A DNA stretch of 64,000 nt from NCBI GenBank assembly GCA_019914995.1, contig CM034128.1, positions 11,613,501-11,677,500 on the forward strand. The letters run 5' to 3'. Of this stretch, positions 52,505 to 63,290 are shown piece by piece. The DNA comes from Acanthochlamys bracteata. Lineage: Eukaryota; Streptophyta; Magnoliopsida; Pandanales; Velloziaceae. A model generated the notes under the pieces. It ran no database searches. It worked only from the letters and a program-made list of their open reading frames with translations, and had not been told where the DNA came from. Made by a program: the position numbers and the translations under genes. Position 1 is the first letter of the stretch. Each line of letters opens with the position of its first letter.

Positions 52505-55141
52505 AGTGGTATCAAAGACATTAGTTTGTTGCGATGACAAGCAAGTATGGAATTGATAAGAAATGCAAAACTACGGCAAGTAAAGTTGGAGGTACGGATT
52601 TCTCGAATGTCCCTTACTTGTGTGGCGTACTGATGATGGTGAGGCTATAGTGGGAGAGACAATGGTTGCTGCATGTGACAAGTCTTCAAGTTGCTGGAGT
52701 CAGTTCTATTAAATTTATGCCAAATGATGGAAGGGGATGCATTATTAGTAAGGTACGTTCTATTTTTCGTCTTACGAAAAATTTATTGTTTGTAGGATAA
52801 TTAGATGACCTTAACTGCAAGACTCGCGGTGGAGGCAAGATCATTGAGGTCATCAAGGATGGGTTAGAAAAACTGAGGTTAAAATGATCGACTCAAATAT
52901 ATATAAGGTGCGTGGGGTGACACGAGTGTAGTAGATGCTTGTGTTGCATTGAGCAATATTGGAGATATCACGCAAGTGTGTCACCTGAAATTTGGGCACA
53001 TTTCGGAACGTGATTTAAAGATCCTCATTGATCGGAAGTTTCTGACGGAACTATCCGAGGTAAAATTACCGTTCTGTGAGTAGTATGTCACCGGTGAGCA
53101 GCACTGCGAAAAATTTGAAGATCATTTTCAGTTTAAAGACAAGCTTGAGTTGTTTCACTCATACTGAAACTTGTATATTTCTAATCCGAAGGAAGTCGGA
53201 TGTTTTTGAGGTATTCAAATTATTTAAAACTCAGGCGGAACTTGATTCAGAAGCAGGATTAAGTTCGGAAGATGCCTATGATATGCTGATGATGTTTGGG
53301 GTATTACCTATGGGATCCCACTGCCCATACGGTTATCTTCAGCAGGGATGTAATCTTTGCAGAGGACCAATAGTAAAGAGTGACTGAATGTGATGATGTA
53401 AAGGAAAAGGAGACATCACTCCCAACGGTGACCACACCGGTACTGGAAGAGAATGATGGAAAAAATGATCCTAATCTGGAGCCTGAACTAGCTGATGAGC
53501 ACATGGAAGAGGATGGAGTTCCCAGGCCTACATCCTTTAGGCGTTCAACTCGCAAGAGAAATACACCTGAGAGGTATGAAGACTATTTTATGAAGTTATC
53601 TCAATTTGCATATTACTTATTCACAGAAGAAGGAGAGTTATCTTCTCTCAAGGAAGCGCTAGAGAGTCCAAATACGTCTCTATGGATGGAAGCTATGTAG
53701 GAAGAGCTTGAGGCGCTTCATAAAAATAGAATACTGGAGCTGGTCCCTCGACCCTAAAGTCGTAAGGCTATTGGGAATAAATGGATATATAAGATCAAAC
53801 GAGACGGGAATGATCAAATAAGACGATATTGTGCTCGGCTGGTTATGAATGGCTACGTCCAGATAGAAAGGATCGATTTTTATGAGATATTCTTTCTAGT
53901 GGTACGTTTGATAACTATTTGTGTGATCTTATAGCTGTGTGCATCATTGTTTCTCAATCTTAAATAGCTCAATATCAAAACGATATTTTTGCACGGGGAG
54001 CATTAAGATGAGAAATATATGGTCCAGCCAGAAGGCTTGCCGTGAAGGCAGCGAGGATCTGATTTGTCGGTTGGCCAAATCTCTTTATGGTTTTAAGCAA
54101 GCACTATGGTGTTGGTATAAGAGATTTGATTCATGTATCGGGAGCATTGGATACAGCAAATTGGTATTAAACTCTTGTGTGTACATCAAGAGATTTGAGG
54201 GAGCTGAGTTTGTCATCTTGTTGCTGTATGTGGATGATATGCTTGTGGCAGGTTCAAGTATGGGTCGCATCCAACAATTGAAGGCTCAAATGGCTAGTGA
54301 ATTCGATACCAATAATTTGGGACTGACAAACAGAATCATAGGGATGCAGATATTGCGAGACAGAGACAATAGAGAGATTCGGCTGTCTCAGACTAGTTAT
54401 CTGAAGAAAGTGTTGAAACGGTTCAACATGTATGATGATAAGCCGATATCTACCTCATTCTCTATTAGTTTCACACTATTTTTTTTGTTATCCTCTAGCC
54501 AGGAGCAAGAGAGGATAGGAATGTCTTGGATACTATATGCATCAGCAGTGTGAAGCCTAATGTATGCCATGATTTGCACTCGGCCTGACATTGCACATGT
54601 AGTGAGAGTGGTAAGTAGATTCATAGCATGTCCTGGCATTGAGCATTGGAAGGCGGTAAAAAGGATCCTTCGGTATGTGAAAGGAACCTTAAATACTGCA
54701 TTGTGTTATAGAAGATATAGATTTATTGTCAAAGAATTTATTGATATAGATTATGCATGTGACTTAGATAGGAGGTTGTTTTTAGTGAGAGCATTGATAT
54801 GCTCAAGATTTCTACCAAAGGGAACTCTGCGGATGCCTTAACTGAGGCGGTAATCCTTGACATATTTTTTATTTTGTAGATCTCTATATGGAACCACAAT
54901 AGGGAACAGCATTAGATGTGACCGTTGTCACTAAGAAGTCGAAAGGAGATCACTTCAAAATAGCAATGGAACCGAAGAAAGATAGGCAACGGTATGAAGT
55001 AAAGGAAGTCAGCTGGCATGCGTGCTAACCCTACTCCTCTCAATCGTACATATTTTCAGTGTTATCGAATTTTGACACTTACGTATCGATTTCTTGTTAT
55101 TATTGGATTGTAATTTACAAAGTGTCTTTAACTAGAAGATT

Positions 55142-55716
55142 TGTTAAAAATTGTAAAGCCACTATATGAAGTGGTTAATTAGAATGCAACAAGTTAAATA
55201 TGCATTCATATTGGAATGCCAAGGATCAAGGAAGACGAATCATCACCCAAGAAGTTGGAAAGCAAACAGTTAAGGACCTTGAAATATCTTTTGAAAGATG
55301 GAAGACTAAAGGACTTGGACAATTAATGGGAAGATGAAAGGACAATCGTTTGGAAGTTCAAGAGTCTCCTTAAGGTATTATAAATATGAATGAAAGGCAT
55401 TTGTTTGGAAGAGAGAACAAGATAGAAATAAGAAAGGATCATTCTCACATCAAGTGTGAGAGATATAAGCAAAACATTCTAGTGAGAGTTCCTACTTAAA
55501 GTGTAACATAAGAGTTTGTAATTGTTTTGATTTAGTGATTTTCTTAAATGATAGTTTGCCTTCCCGTGGAGTTTTTTTCGTTTTTCTCCACGTAAAATTC
55601 TTGTCTTTGTGATTGTCTTGCTATCTCAATTCTCATATTACTTAAGCAAGATTCTTAAGTGTGTTTATATTTTCACTGCGTCTATCGACAACCGAACACA
55701 GTCGCTATTTCTAACA
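55142..55716 (+). repeat. 3' LTR of the Copia element
   Basis: Matches the 5' LTR along its whole length and is followed by the second AAATA of the target duplication. Confidence 0.9.
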
Positions 55717-57055
55717 AAATACACATCTCTACTATCTTTTGATGAGTTTCACTTCATTATGGACTCTCCCTACCTTCTGAATCATAAATTTCAACTTACA
55801 ATGAACGAATGAATGATGATAGGTTTACAACTCTCTTTAACTCTAATAAACAAACAACTCTTGACAAAAGAAGATGGTTAATTAGGTTGCCTAATACTTT
55901 AACCGGCACACTCTTTGGATTCCTGGTTGTCACAGTCATTTATGTTCTATTGATGCACAATCTTATGGTACCCAAAGATTTATGACGAGAGTTTCAATCC
56001 TGTACTTTATGTTCCATATGTTTTTATGGCTCCCATTTCATGGCTTTATGCTCCTTTATGAATCACCCTAAATGTCGTCCACCAATTTCACTCCTGAACT
56101 CAAGTCTCATCCTGTAGTCATCCATATTGTAGAACATCCTCAGTCTCCACTAACATCCTTTATGCAACAATTGCGAGTAGAAGTCAAAACTTGTAGAATT
56201 GTATGCATTGTGTTCTCACTGATATGCGCCACCTGAAAGTGCAGGTTTGTTGTAATTTTACTGGTTGTGGTGATGAGCATAGTTAAGATTTTCAGAATAT
56301 TCTGGTTGTGCAGTTTCCTGCTCTACTTTGTAAATGCTGGGGAAGCTTGCGTGGGGAACTTGTGCGGGTCTCATATTTTTGGCAAACAGTTGTCGGTGAG
56401 TGACTATAACTGACTATAATTATACTATAACTTGAAACAGGAACTTCAACAAATTTTGTACGACTACTAAAGTTGAATTTGATAATTAGGCCAGATGACA
56501 GGAGGGCAAGAGCTTGTAGGGGGCCTGGACTGCAATGTACATCGAAAGTTTTTGGCGGTCAGGTAACCAAGCTTTGGCATTGTGATAAACCCAGTATATT
56601 ATACGGTACGGCAAAGAAACAGATAACATGGTAAAGAAAACTACGTCATATAATACAGCAAAGAAATACGAAAACCAGTAAAGAACACTAAGGCAAAACA
56701 GAAAGTAAAAGCTGAAAATAAAGATAAAACTGATTAAACTTTGTTCTTCCCCCTTCCATTGATGATAATGCATACATATAAGTATAAACTTAGAGTTACT
56801 ATTTTATTGAAATGCTTTTCCTAATATGAGAAAATAGTTGGTAACTAAACAAATACATACTTTCCTAATTTGTCCAAGTGACTAGTTGGACTTCTTCTAA
56901 CTAATTGGAATCTTACTAAAATTTCTAAATAGTTGGACGTATAAAAATTCTAACTAATTGAATTCTTATCCATTCTAATCCGGCAGTGTATCACTATGTA
57001 ACCCGATAGCTTGCATTTTGCAACATGATAGTTGACTCACAGATTGGTTCGCTAA

Positions 57056-57330
57056 GGTCGTGTTTCTTTTGCCCCGAACTGAGTTTCCGCAACTGAGTTT
57101 TCGGTGAGTTATTTAAAAAGTAAAGTTCGAAAGTGTGTTCAGTTTTTTAATTTACTTGTTATTGAAAAGTGAGTTAGAAATTGGAGTTTTAAGTTTTAAA
57201 ATATGAAATTTGAATGTGGAGTTTTTTGCGGGAAAAACTGAGTTTAGTTTTTGTGTTAACTTTGATTTGGAAGTGAATTGGAAGTAGAGTTTTTGGAGAA
57301 AAATATTTAATTCAAAATGTAAACACACCC
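57056..57330. mobile_element. Tourist-like (PIF/Harbinger) MITE in the PDX2 relic
   Basis: Ends are GGTCGTGTTT at the left and AAACACACCC at the right (inverse GGGTGTGTTT), flanked by TAA on both sides (57053-57055 and 57331-57333). Length is 275 bp with no coding frame. It sits between relic exons 4 and 5. Confidence 0.7.
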
Positions 57331-58399
57331 TAATTTAGTGTCGACCTCATATCATTATTCGTGACATTGTTGTGCTGCAGATTCAGAGCTTTGGAACAAA
57401 GCACTTAGTACCTAAGCTTGCAGAGAGGAAGGCAGTGGTAGTAGTTGTTGCAGGGTCTTCATTAGGGCTCCAGCCATCTTAGAAGTTGGTCCTGATGTGG
57501 AGGTTTCGGCTGATAATCCTGTTTTGCCTGATAACTTTGGAGATAACCTGGGACAGAGGTAGGGTTTTTTTTTTTTTTTTTTTTTTTTGCTCAGGTTTCA
57601 ATCTTACTGTATGGAAACTTGAAAAGAATCCTACTAGTCTGTTACTGCACAGCTTATTGAATGACAATTGACCAACAGTTCTAGTTAAATGCTAATGCTT
57701 TGATCAAAACCTTGGATAACTTGAACCAATCCCTCTATTCTTGTTACTGCACATTCTATTGGTCATGCATCTCACTGTGCTAACAATATCACAAGCTAGT
57801 GATATTCTTTTTATAGTTCGCCTATACTGTTTCAAGTTAAGATATGTCACTTCTTCTCCTTGTAAGAACTCGTAATTGTTATGAAAGAACTTGTCCAAAA
57901 ATTTCATGGCTTGTGAATCAATATGGAAGGAGGTAGAAGACTCTTGAAGGATTTCATTGCTCGCCTACAATGGTATGTTTGTAAGTGATAAACTTGATTC
58001 TCACACTTGTCTTCCGAACTCTTATCCTATTAGTTTAGATGCTTCAAGCTTCATTTCTGATGTAACAGATTTTGTCAATCATTTAGGTGACACCATATTA
58101 GCATGTAACAGGATGAAGGAAGCTCTTTTTAAGCAGAGTAATCATTGCTGTCAAACGAAGTTATATGCTTGCAACTGCGTTTCACCCAGAATTGACTGCA
58201 GATACAAGTTGGTATGCAGGTTATTGCTGGAGCTGATGGCGGTTTTTCTTTAGGGATATATTCATGTTTAGTTCCAAATGTTTGTTATGTAGGCACAAGC
58301 TTTTAATGGATATGGAGAAAGGAAATGGTCAGAGGACTTAGCAGAGCACCTCAATGTCAGATATGCCTGTAGAAAGTCGAGAAGGCAGAGCACCATGAA

Positions 58400-59292
58400 C
58401 AAGTGCTGTAAACAATCCGTACGTGATTCCTATTTTTGAATAGGGGCACGAAAGGGGTGAAAAGTATTTTGATAATTGATGAATTGATCTATCACAAGCT
58501 TGTTACTAACTAGTAGTTTCTTTAAAGTAGAACTTTATAATAAAGACTTTTTAAAAACGAATTATTTTTGGACCTAAAACAGTAATAAAATAATAAATAA
58601 TAATAATAAGTAAAAAATATTATACTTCACAAATTAAAAAAAATTTACAAATTATTTAAAAAAAAATTATTTCCAAATATCATCTTAGTCGGTTCTTTCA
58701 GCAAAATCGGTGCGTTTGTTATTGACGGCAAGAACACAGAATTTTGTGCTAGCTGGAAAAGAAAATAGGGATATGAATGACAGCTTTAGCATACGAGGAA
58801 ATGGGAATATTATTTGCATTATTATTTTTTGTTGTTACCTTGCTGTGCTTCGCTTCCCCGGCGCTGACTTTGCGATCTTCACATGCCCCCAGTTCCGATG
58901 CCATCGCTCTTGGCTCGTGATTACTTGTTTATTTATGTATCTCAAATGTTAAAGTAAACGGTTCTAAACTAATGATGCTTTGACTTCAATCCCTATGAAG
59001 GTATTTAGTCATAAATAATATAAATCTTAGTCAAAGAATGGCCCAGATCCAGCGGCCAGGAGTAAGCCATAACCAGATTTATTATTTTCGCATCCGCATT
59101 CAATCACGAAAAACCGTGCTGCTGAGCTGTTGCGACTTGCAAGTACGTGAGAGCGTTTGGTTCTTCTCATCAGAAGCTGAAGCTTCGCTTTGCGTTCGTT
59201 GAAGCCAAACTTGGAACTATTTAAGTTAGAAATACCGCGTCCTTTCTTCGACACACTACAACCGCCTTCTCTGCTGCAGCTCTGTTGTTAAT
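58400..59292. other. Spacer and promoter of the root-cap gene
   Basis: An AT-rich run at 58540-58690 is followed by ordinary spacer and the leader of the next gene. No gene is seen. Confidence 0.4.
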
Positions 59293-60497
59293 ATGGCAAT
59301 GCAGAGAGAGAAGCTGACTGCTCTGTCCTTGGCATTAATATTGCTGCTGTTGGCCAGCGCAGCAGCTGCAGCCAACGACGACAAAGGCAAGGGCAACGGA
59401 AACAACAATGGCAACAACGGGAAGGGGAATAATAATGGGAAGAAGCAGGGATTCCTCGACCCCGCGTCCACCAACTATCTAGTGCTTGAGCCGACAAGCA
59501 CTGGGCAGCAGCGTTTCTTCTGCCTGGCAAGGGGGAGGTGCCACTTCAAGGTGCTCGTCTGTCCGGTCGAGTGCCCAAATCGCAAGCCTCGCAAGAACAA
59601 GCGCGTCAAGGCCTGTTTTGCTGACTGCAGCAGCCGATGCGAAACAACATGCAAACGTAAGTAGCTAGTAAATTTGCTACTCTCGATCCCTCGTACACAC
59701 ACCAATATATGCTAATACCAACCCGTGCAGGACGCAAGGCCAACTGCAATGGTTTTGGTTCTGTGTGCTACGACCCCCGTTTCGTAGGTGGCGATGGTGT
59801 CATGTTCTACTTCCACGGCATCAAGGGCGCTGACTACGCCCTCGTCTCAGACGACCGTCTCCAAATTAATGCCCATCTCATTGGTACGAGGCCCCAGGGT
59901 AGGACCCGTGACTTCACCTGGGTTCAGTCTCTCGCCATTATGTTCGACTCCCACACCCTCATCATTGCGGCTCGCAAGGTTGCTCAATGGGACGAAACCA
60001 TCGACACCCTTGCAGTTCGCTGGGATGGCAAGGATGTGATTGTCCCTACAGATGGAGAGGCCGAATGGCACGCACCTGATGAGGATGTCATTGTGGTGGT
60101 GGAGCGGACAGACTTAGCCAACAGTGTGAAGGTGACCGTGCCAGGTCTGCTGGAGTTGGATGCAAGGGTGACACCCATCGGTGATGTAGAGAACAGTACC
60201 CATGGGTACAGGTTGCCGGCAGGAGACGCCTTTGCCCATTTGGAGACGCAATTCCGTTTCAGGGGGCTGAGTGACAAGGTGGAGGGCGTGCTGGGGCAGA
60301 CATATCGACCAGGGTACGTGAGCCCTGTGAAGAAAGGGGTTCCCATGCCTGTGATGGGCGGTGAAGAGAGATACCGCCTTCCTTCCTTCCTTTCCACAGT
60401 CTGTGCCAGCTGCCGCTTCCGCCAGCAGTCCACTAGTATTGAGGTGCTCGACCATCAAGCAACTACACCTGACGACCTGCTGCTTGGCAAGTACTAG
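59293..60497 (+). CDS. Secreted root-cap / LEA-related protein
   Basis: Two exons (59293-59656 and 59731-60497) give 376 residues. Residues 1 to about 26 are a signal peptide (LALILLLLASAAAAAN). A low-complexity Gly/Asn/Lys linker (KGKGNGNNNGNNGKGNNNGK) follows, then a Cys-rich region (CLARGRCHFKVLVCPVECP, CFADCSSRCETTC) that ends at the splice site. Exon 2 continues with CNGFGSVCYDPRFVGGDGVMFYFHG, LVSDDRLQINAHLIG and DFTWVQSLAIMF, ending in the Root_cap domain with ERYRLPSFLSTVCASCRF. These proteins are expected in the extracellular space or mucilage of root caps and other tissues; biochemical function is unknown. Phase and cysteine content support the model. ATG 59293 is favoured, though the ATG two codons later would serve equally. 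Confidence 0.9.
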
Positions 60498-61634
60498 GTT
60501 ATTGAATGAACTAATAATATATCATATTTACTGACTAGTTGTGGGTAAGGACCTGTAAACATTGCATTACTATTTACCAAGAAGATCTATTTATTTACTA
60601 GCAAGGGTTTAGTAAGTGTGGAATATGTTATTAAAGAATAATTTCATATTGCTTAATGCAACTCTCTGCGTTCTTACATAAAATTCTAGGCTTTCTTTCT
60701 TAATAACTAATTAGTTTTATGTTATATGTCCGATTTAACATTTCTCCTTCTAATGGGAACCAGATTGAACTGGAACTACATCCTATGCCAGATTTCATGC
60801 ATCCCCTAAAATAGACCTTATCCTATCATCAGAACCAATATTACCAGTTTTCAACAGAAGCAAATCCATAAAACCGTATAAAAGAAAATTGAGAAAAAAA
60901 TATGCAATTAGAAATAAAATAAGACAAGAGAAAACATGTTACGGAAGTCGATCAAAATGCTGTATAGAAGAGTTGGGCTCATTCATCAAAGCTCAAGACC
61001 AACATGCTCTAACACTCGAAGAACTTCGAAACAAAACTCCCTATATACTCTAAGTCCTTATGACATTATATTAGAAGCAATTTCAGAAACACGAATTTAT
61101 CTTTTAAAAATCTTTTAAAAAATTGCACTATATCACACTTGGATAGGCAATTGCTTGGCCTGATTGTGCAAATAACCTATTACCAAACTCTTGACCATGA
61201 TATTCAAGATAAACAAAAGTCAACTAATATGTATATCTACAAATGGCAAAACGTCAAAGGATCAGGGAAAATGCTGATCATTCTTCAATTAGATACACGT
61301 CTAGTAACAACATATTTCAGCAATCTCGAGAAGGCATTAATTTCACACCAATAGATGTGTCGCTTCACTACATTCATTAACAATCAGCCTTAGATCGATG
61401 CATTATTCTGAACTACGGACATCCATAGGGTATTAATAGCAGAAACAAAAACACAACTTCAGAAGATATACTCCGATTAAATGAGATTAGGAAACACAAG
61501 CACAACAAATTGCCAATAGAAAACTTGCACTCCTTTTGAGCATTTCAATTTCCTTCTTTAGTTAAGCTGTGGGGCTTTAGGAATACAATATTGCGAATTT
61601 TTCACTGTACATGCAAGGAAACTCTAGATCAAAT
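60498..61634. other. Spacer after the root-cap gene
   Basis: It holds the 3' UTR and AT-rich spacer; the open frames at 60936-61354 show no family resemblance. Nothing else is seen. Confidence 0.4.
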
Positions 61635-61650
61635 TGTTAAAGAAAAGTTT

Positions 61651-61693
61651 AGTCCCACATTACTTATCAATATTCTGAAATGATATTTATAAA
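61651..61693 (+). promoter_or_regulatory. USE-like box plus TATA in the TRIM 5' LTR
   Basis: AGTCCCACATT (61651-61661) closely matches the plant snRNA upstream sequence element RTCCCACATCG. TTTATAAA (61686-61693) lies 34 bp further, centre to centre, the spacing of plant RNA polymerase II snRNA genes. The 3' LTR repeats the arrangement at 62139-62149 and 62175-62182. Confidence 0.6.
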
Positions 61694-61965
61694 GACTTGG
61701 GCTTACTCTTCTCATCGCCAATTAGTTTTAAAAAAATTCTAAATTCGTCACATAATATCAGAACGGGTTGGGCCGGATCGGCCCAAGATGTGGGCTAAAT
61801 TTAACTTATTATTCATATCTATTCAGAGCCTACATGGTTCGGTTTATTTTAGGGCAAAAATAGCTCGCTTTATTCAAAGGATATTTGTCCCCTCATTCTA
61901 GGGCAAGTAGTCTATTTTATTTCGGCAGTTTGTCTGCTTCATCCAATTCATTACAGGGCACGTAG

Positions 61966-62170
61966 CCCACATCAATTCAATTTTTAAAAAAAAAAGTACG
62001 CTCTGCTGGAGGACATGTGTTAAGGAAAGATTTTGTCCCACATTGTTTATCAATAGTCCTGAGATGGTAGCCCACATCAATTCAATTTAAAAAAAAAAAA
62101 GTACGCTCTGCTGGAGGACATGTGTTAAGGAAAGATTTTGTCCCACATTGTTTATCAATAGTTCTGAGAT
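61966..62170 (+). repeat. ~103-bp tandem duplication inside the TRIM
   Basis: Two copies of a unit starting GTAGCCCACATCAATTCAAT, running through an A-tract, GTACGCTCTGCTGGAGGACA and into TGTTAAGGAAAGATTTTGTC. They are nearly identical, so the duplication is younger than the divergence of the LTRs. Confidence 0.85.
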
Positions 62171-62242
62171 GATATTCATAAAGACTTGGGCTCACTTTTC
62201 TCATCGCCAATTGGTTTTGAGAAAAATCCTAAATTCGTCACA

Positions 62243-63044
62243 CAAATAATCTTTTTTATTGTGCATATTTGTCAAAGCCTTCACTAGGAGCTATAAGTTT
62301 TCTATTAAATTTTTGCTTATTCTGCAAGTCAAGTTAAACTTTTGCTTCATGAATCATTTGAACTTTAAGCGTAGGCTAGTTGGTCAATTGTTTTCACCTA
62401 TATCCGATGTCGTGAAATGTTTAGTAGCTAGTTATTGTCTTTGCTTAATATATCAGACATCTCATAATTGGTGGTTGAGATAGAAATACAATATTATGTA
62501 GGCAGCATATATATTGACGTTTGCTTTAGGAATTGAAATTGGTGGTTTGTTACCTTATCCTAAGTAAATGTAACCATAAAACTGTTCCAAGATCAGTTTG
62601 ATGTTATTTACGTGTTGGAGGTTTATTTTGTAGTTAAATGGTATTGCTAATTATGACACTTCATTGATTTGAATTGTAATTTAAAAATGAGTTACAAATA
62701 ATAAATTTTTTAGTAAAAAAGTAAATACAAAAATTTTCCGAAGTTCAGTTTTGGCAGAAAAAATTAAATTTCATATATTAATAAACATGCTCAAAGATAA
62801 AGTCATATTTGAGATAGCTGAAAAAGAGCTTTTCAAATCTTCCTATAGCTTCTAAAGAAAAAGCTTATACGTACAATTGCTCTTAATGTATAATTTATTC
62901 ATACCCACAAAATTTTTTGAAGAAATTTTTATGATTTTTGCATTTTTTGGGTTTAAAAAGCCAAAAAAGTCATGCTAAACATATTGCGCTTTACAACAAA
63001 TTAATATTCTGCAAAAAATAATTTTAAGATCTGAAACATGAATC
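62243..63044. other. AT-rich spacer
   Basis: No gene, RNA or clear repeat is seen between the TRIM and the candidate MITE. Confidence 0.4.
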
Positions 63045-63290
63045 TTAGAGCATGTCTCGCATTCGATTTTATTTCACCGTCTTATTTTAATTTTATATTT
63101 TTAAATAAATTTTAATATTATTTTGAATTTATTTTTAACTTTGAAAGTAAAGATAATTGTACTTCATAAAATATATATATATATATATATAATTTATTAT
63201 TTTTAAAATAAAAAAATCAAGCTAATTTTTTGAAAAATTTGAAAATAAATTTCTTTTCTAAAGAATTTCTTATGTTAAGCGCACTCTAAG
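63045..63290. mobile_element. Possible MITE with imperfect terminal inverted repeats
   Basis: CTTAGAGCATGTCTCGCAT at the left is roughly inverse to the right end, whose complement reads CTTAGAGTGCGCTTAACAT. The interior is AT-rich with a (TA)n near 63172-63190. No target duplication could be settled, so this is tentative. Confidence 0.4.

Larger units (their letters stand above)
51924..55716 (+). mobile_element. Old, internally deleted Copia LTR retrotransposon in PDX2 intron 2
   Basis: The 5' LTR is 51924-52504 (581 bp) and the 3' LTR 55142-55716 (575 bp); both begin TGTTA and end AACA. The target duplication AAATA flanks both ends exactly. A tRNA-Met-type primer binding site (TGGTATCAAAGAC) follows the 5' LTR. 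The 2.6-kb interior keeps weak integrase-side sequence and Copia reverse transcriptase with YVDDM and RNase H parts near 54000-54840, in the order typical of Copia. The interior is much shorter than in whole members and carries many breaks, so it is a fossil. The LTRs differ by about 10% by eye, mostly C/T and A/G; with common plant rates that suggests a few million years. Confidence 0.9.
51590..58400 (+). pseudogene. PDX2: Broken pyridoxal phosphate synthase glutaminase subunit (PDX2/PdxT)
   Basis: PDX2 hydrolyses glutamine and feeds ammonia to PDX1 for vitamin B6 synthesis. Exons 1 (51590-51641) and 2 (51742-51869) are intact and encode MAVGVLALQGFVNEHI... to LANYHNL, with SGGEST where the family usually has PGGEST. 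Exon 3 (56316-56395) still encodes WGTCAGLIFLAN with the catalytic Cys, but it changes frame after FPAL. Exon 4 (56490-56562) reads GGQELVGGLDCNVHRK and then shifts before the expected FFGSQ. Exon 5 (57381-57558) starts IQSF, shifts, and resumes as VFIRAPAILEVGPDVEV. Exon 6 (about 58133-58225) keeps LATAFHPELTADT with the catalytic His-Glu. At least three frame breaks in separate exons, plus a 3.8-kb element in intron 2, make it a pseudogene. PDX2 is usually a single essential gene, so a working copy should exist elsewhere. Confidence 0.85.
61635..62242 (+). mobile_element. TRIM (miniature LTR element) with snRNA-type promoter motifs
   Basis: The 5' LTR is 61635-61752 (118 bp) and the 3' LTR 62123-62242 (120 bp); both start TGTTAA and end CGTCACA. 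The target duplication CAAAT flanks both ends exactly. A primer-binding-site-like TAATATCAGAACGG follows the 5' LTR, near to TGGTATCAGAGC. The interior is about 370 bp, non-coding, and includes a tandem copy of about 103 bp (61966-62068 and 62068-62170) that reaches into the 3' LTR. Such elements have no proteins and depend on others to move. The interior duplication shows it has rearranged since or during insertion. Confidence 0.85.

Noticed and set aside
57930-58253. 98-codon frame at 57957-58253 as an independent gene
   Set aside because: Its end overlaps the PDX2 relic exon 6 in another frame, and the rest has no known motif.
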